A stretch of DNA of 64,000 nt from Corbicula japonica (lineage: Eukaryota; Mollusca; Bivalvia; Venerida; Cyrenidae). Of this stretch, positions 62,875 through 64,000 are shown piece by piece. Location of the stretch: contig JAZAYU010000352.1 in the NCBI GenBank assembly GCA_038501625.1, positions 1 through 64,000 on the forward strand, written 5' to 3'. The translations under genes and the position numbers were made by a program. How positions within the stretch are numbered: the first letter of the stretch is position 1; every line of letters starts with the position of its first letter. The notes beneath the pieces were generated by a model. It was not told where the DNA came from, searched no databases, and saw only the letters and a list, made by a program, of their open reading frames with translations.

Positions 62875-64000
62875 GACTGTGTGGTGAGGCTGTTTTTTTC
62901 TGAATTTGGCAATTTCTGGTATGCATATTTCACCTTTTTATAGCAAATATTTATTTACTTTAAACAAAAGCAATATATACATTCTTAATATATTCAGAAA
63001 TGATCATTTTATGTAAAAAATGATAATTGCAGTTAAAATAGTTTCTTACTGAGGTTTTTGCTCAATTAATGACAGTTTCAGGGAGAAACTACTGTTTCTG
63101 ACATTATTGCAAATTTAATAATAAAGAATTTCTGAATAACAATTGGATTTTACATATCAGTCAATGCATGTGTTTATGTTGGTTCTTAATGTTCTTTTAC
63201 AGATTTTCACAAAAACAAGTATTTTACATTAAAATAAAAAATTTCTTCTTAATCCTGAAATGTTTTTAGAAGATGCAGAAACAAAGTTTTGCGCTGATCC
63301 CCCGGCATGTACATCAAACACAATACTCGAGTGCAAATGAACTGCACACATCATTTTAATAGAACTGTGAAAACCTGTCTATGAATAAAAACATACACTA
63401 TTTGAAACATTAATTTAAATCTCACTCGGCAACATTTCATGAAACAGAGAATAAAAATTCTTCAAACCACTTAATCTACCGGTATGTTAGCTTTTTACCA
63501 TGATCGCTTGCACCGCAATTCCTTTGATAAATCACGACAAAATAAGTTGATGTTTTACAATCTTCATTTTCAAAAGAATTTTAATTCAGCGTTTCCGCTG
63601 TTTTGTTTTAAGAGACAGACATCTAGTGTATTGTTCTTAGCATAGCAGACAAAATGAGTAAATAATCGTTCAGTCAAACATTGAATACGTTGCTTGGTTT
63701 TGTGTGTGGATATTGTAGTTCATAGCATACTATACTTATACACTATGATTGTATAATATTTATCCATATACAGCTAATATCAAGTTACACTTGATAGTCA
63801 ATAGCAAAATATTTTTAATATCTAAATATTCTGTTTATCGATTACATGTAGCTGCACACCTGTGTTTGATTAAATAAATCTAATTATTTTGTTTGTTTAG
63901 TGTTGAAGCATTTGAGCATGCATCGAACACTGGTGTACATGTAACAATCGTATACAATTTTGTCCCGTGCATTCCTGGTCATAAACCATGCAACTGTCAA

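Larger units (their letters stand above)
58334..64000. other. Single-copy flank beyond element A: no gene recognised
   Basis: The sequence after the end of A has no match elsewhere in the window. A possible exon-like stretch (60039-60111) has CAG before and GTATGT after it and reads WCCADNCIIDRYLYLGIPR in one frame, but that frame then stops and no neighbour extends it. Frames at 58981-59337 and 61580-61906 are unrecognised. The inverted repeat pair, the TC/TTC tract and the telomere-like units are listed separately. Otherwise I see nothing. Confidence 0.5.

Overview
The window is non-coding eukaryotic DNA, AT-rich, full of microsatellites and nested DNA transposons. The repeat vocabulary suggests a mollusc, most likely a marine bivalve: a Helentron/HINE-like element with a CCCCCTTCGAAG head, GGTCGG repeats and a tandem array carrying AAGGTCAAGGTCA; small TA-flanked MITEs rich in TTTCGCG; and Tc1/mariner remnants. 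This taxon call is inference from general knowledge. I found no complete, recognisable protein-coding gene, rRNA or functional tRNA.

The layout is dominated by two very large inverted-repeat elements, one inside the other. Element A (my label) is about 21.8 kb and occurs twice head to tail. Copy 1 is cut by the window start (1-19084). Copy 2 runs 19086-58333 and is interrupted. The copies are nearly identical (offset 21776; sparse substitutions plus microsatellite indels). Element A has very long, old terminal inverted repeats (about 4.2 kb in the right arm: 14868-19084 in copy 1). The left arm carries extra nested insertions: a 694-bp Tc1-like element and a 1.4-kb HINE-like element. The two copies abut through a 45-bp perfect inverted repeat centred on one base at 19085. 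The core of A (3101-14867 and 24881-36649) holds only microsatellites, a GC-rich foldback, a MITE and a 541-bp Tc1-like remnant.

Element B (37802-55266, 17465 bp) sits inside the right arm of A copy 2. It has 52-bp perfect terminal inverted repeats and a 4-bp target duplication (ACTA). Copy 1 of A preserves the unoccupied site at 16013-16016, so B is a precise, comparatively recent insertion. Its interior is also essentially non-coding apart from a few doubtful small ORFs.

A and B share no obvious sequence but have the same end design: a short unique terminus followed, within a few hundred bases, by a cluster of short palindromes. In A these are of the type TTCCAGCAGAAA/TTTCTGCTGGAA; in B they are TTCC-N4-GGAA. 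This shared architecture, in two giant elements that lack a visible transposase, is the most unusual thing in the window. From 58334 to 64000 the sequence is single-copy flank with a diverged inverted repeat pair, a TC/TTC microsatellite and three telomere-like units, and no convincing gene.
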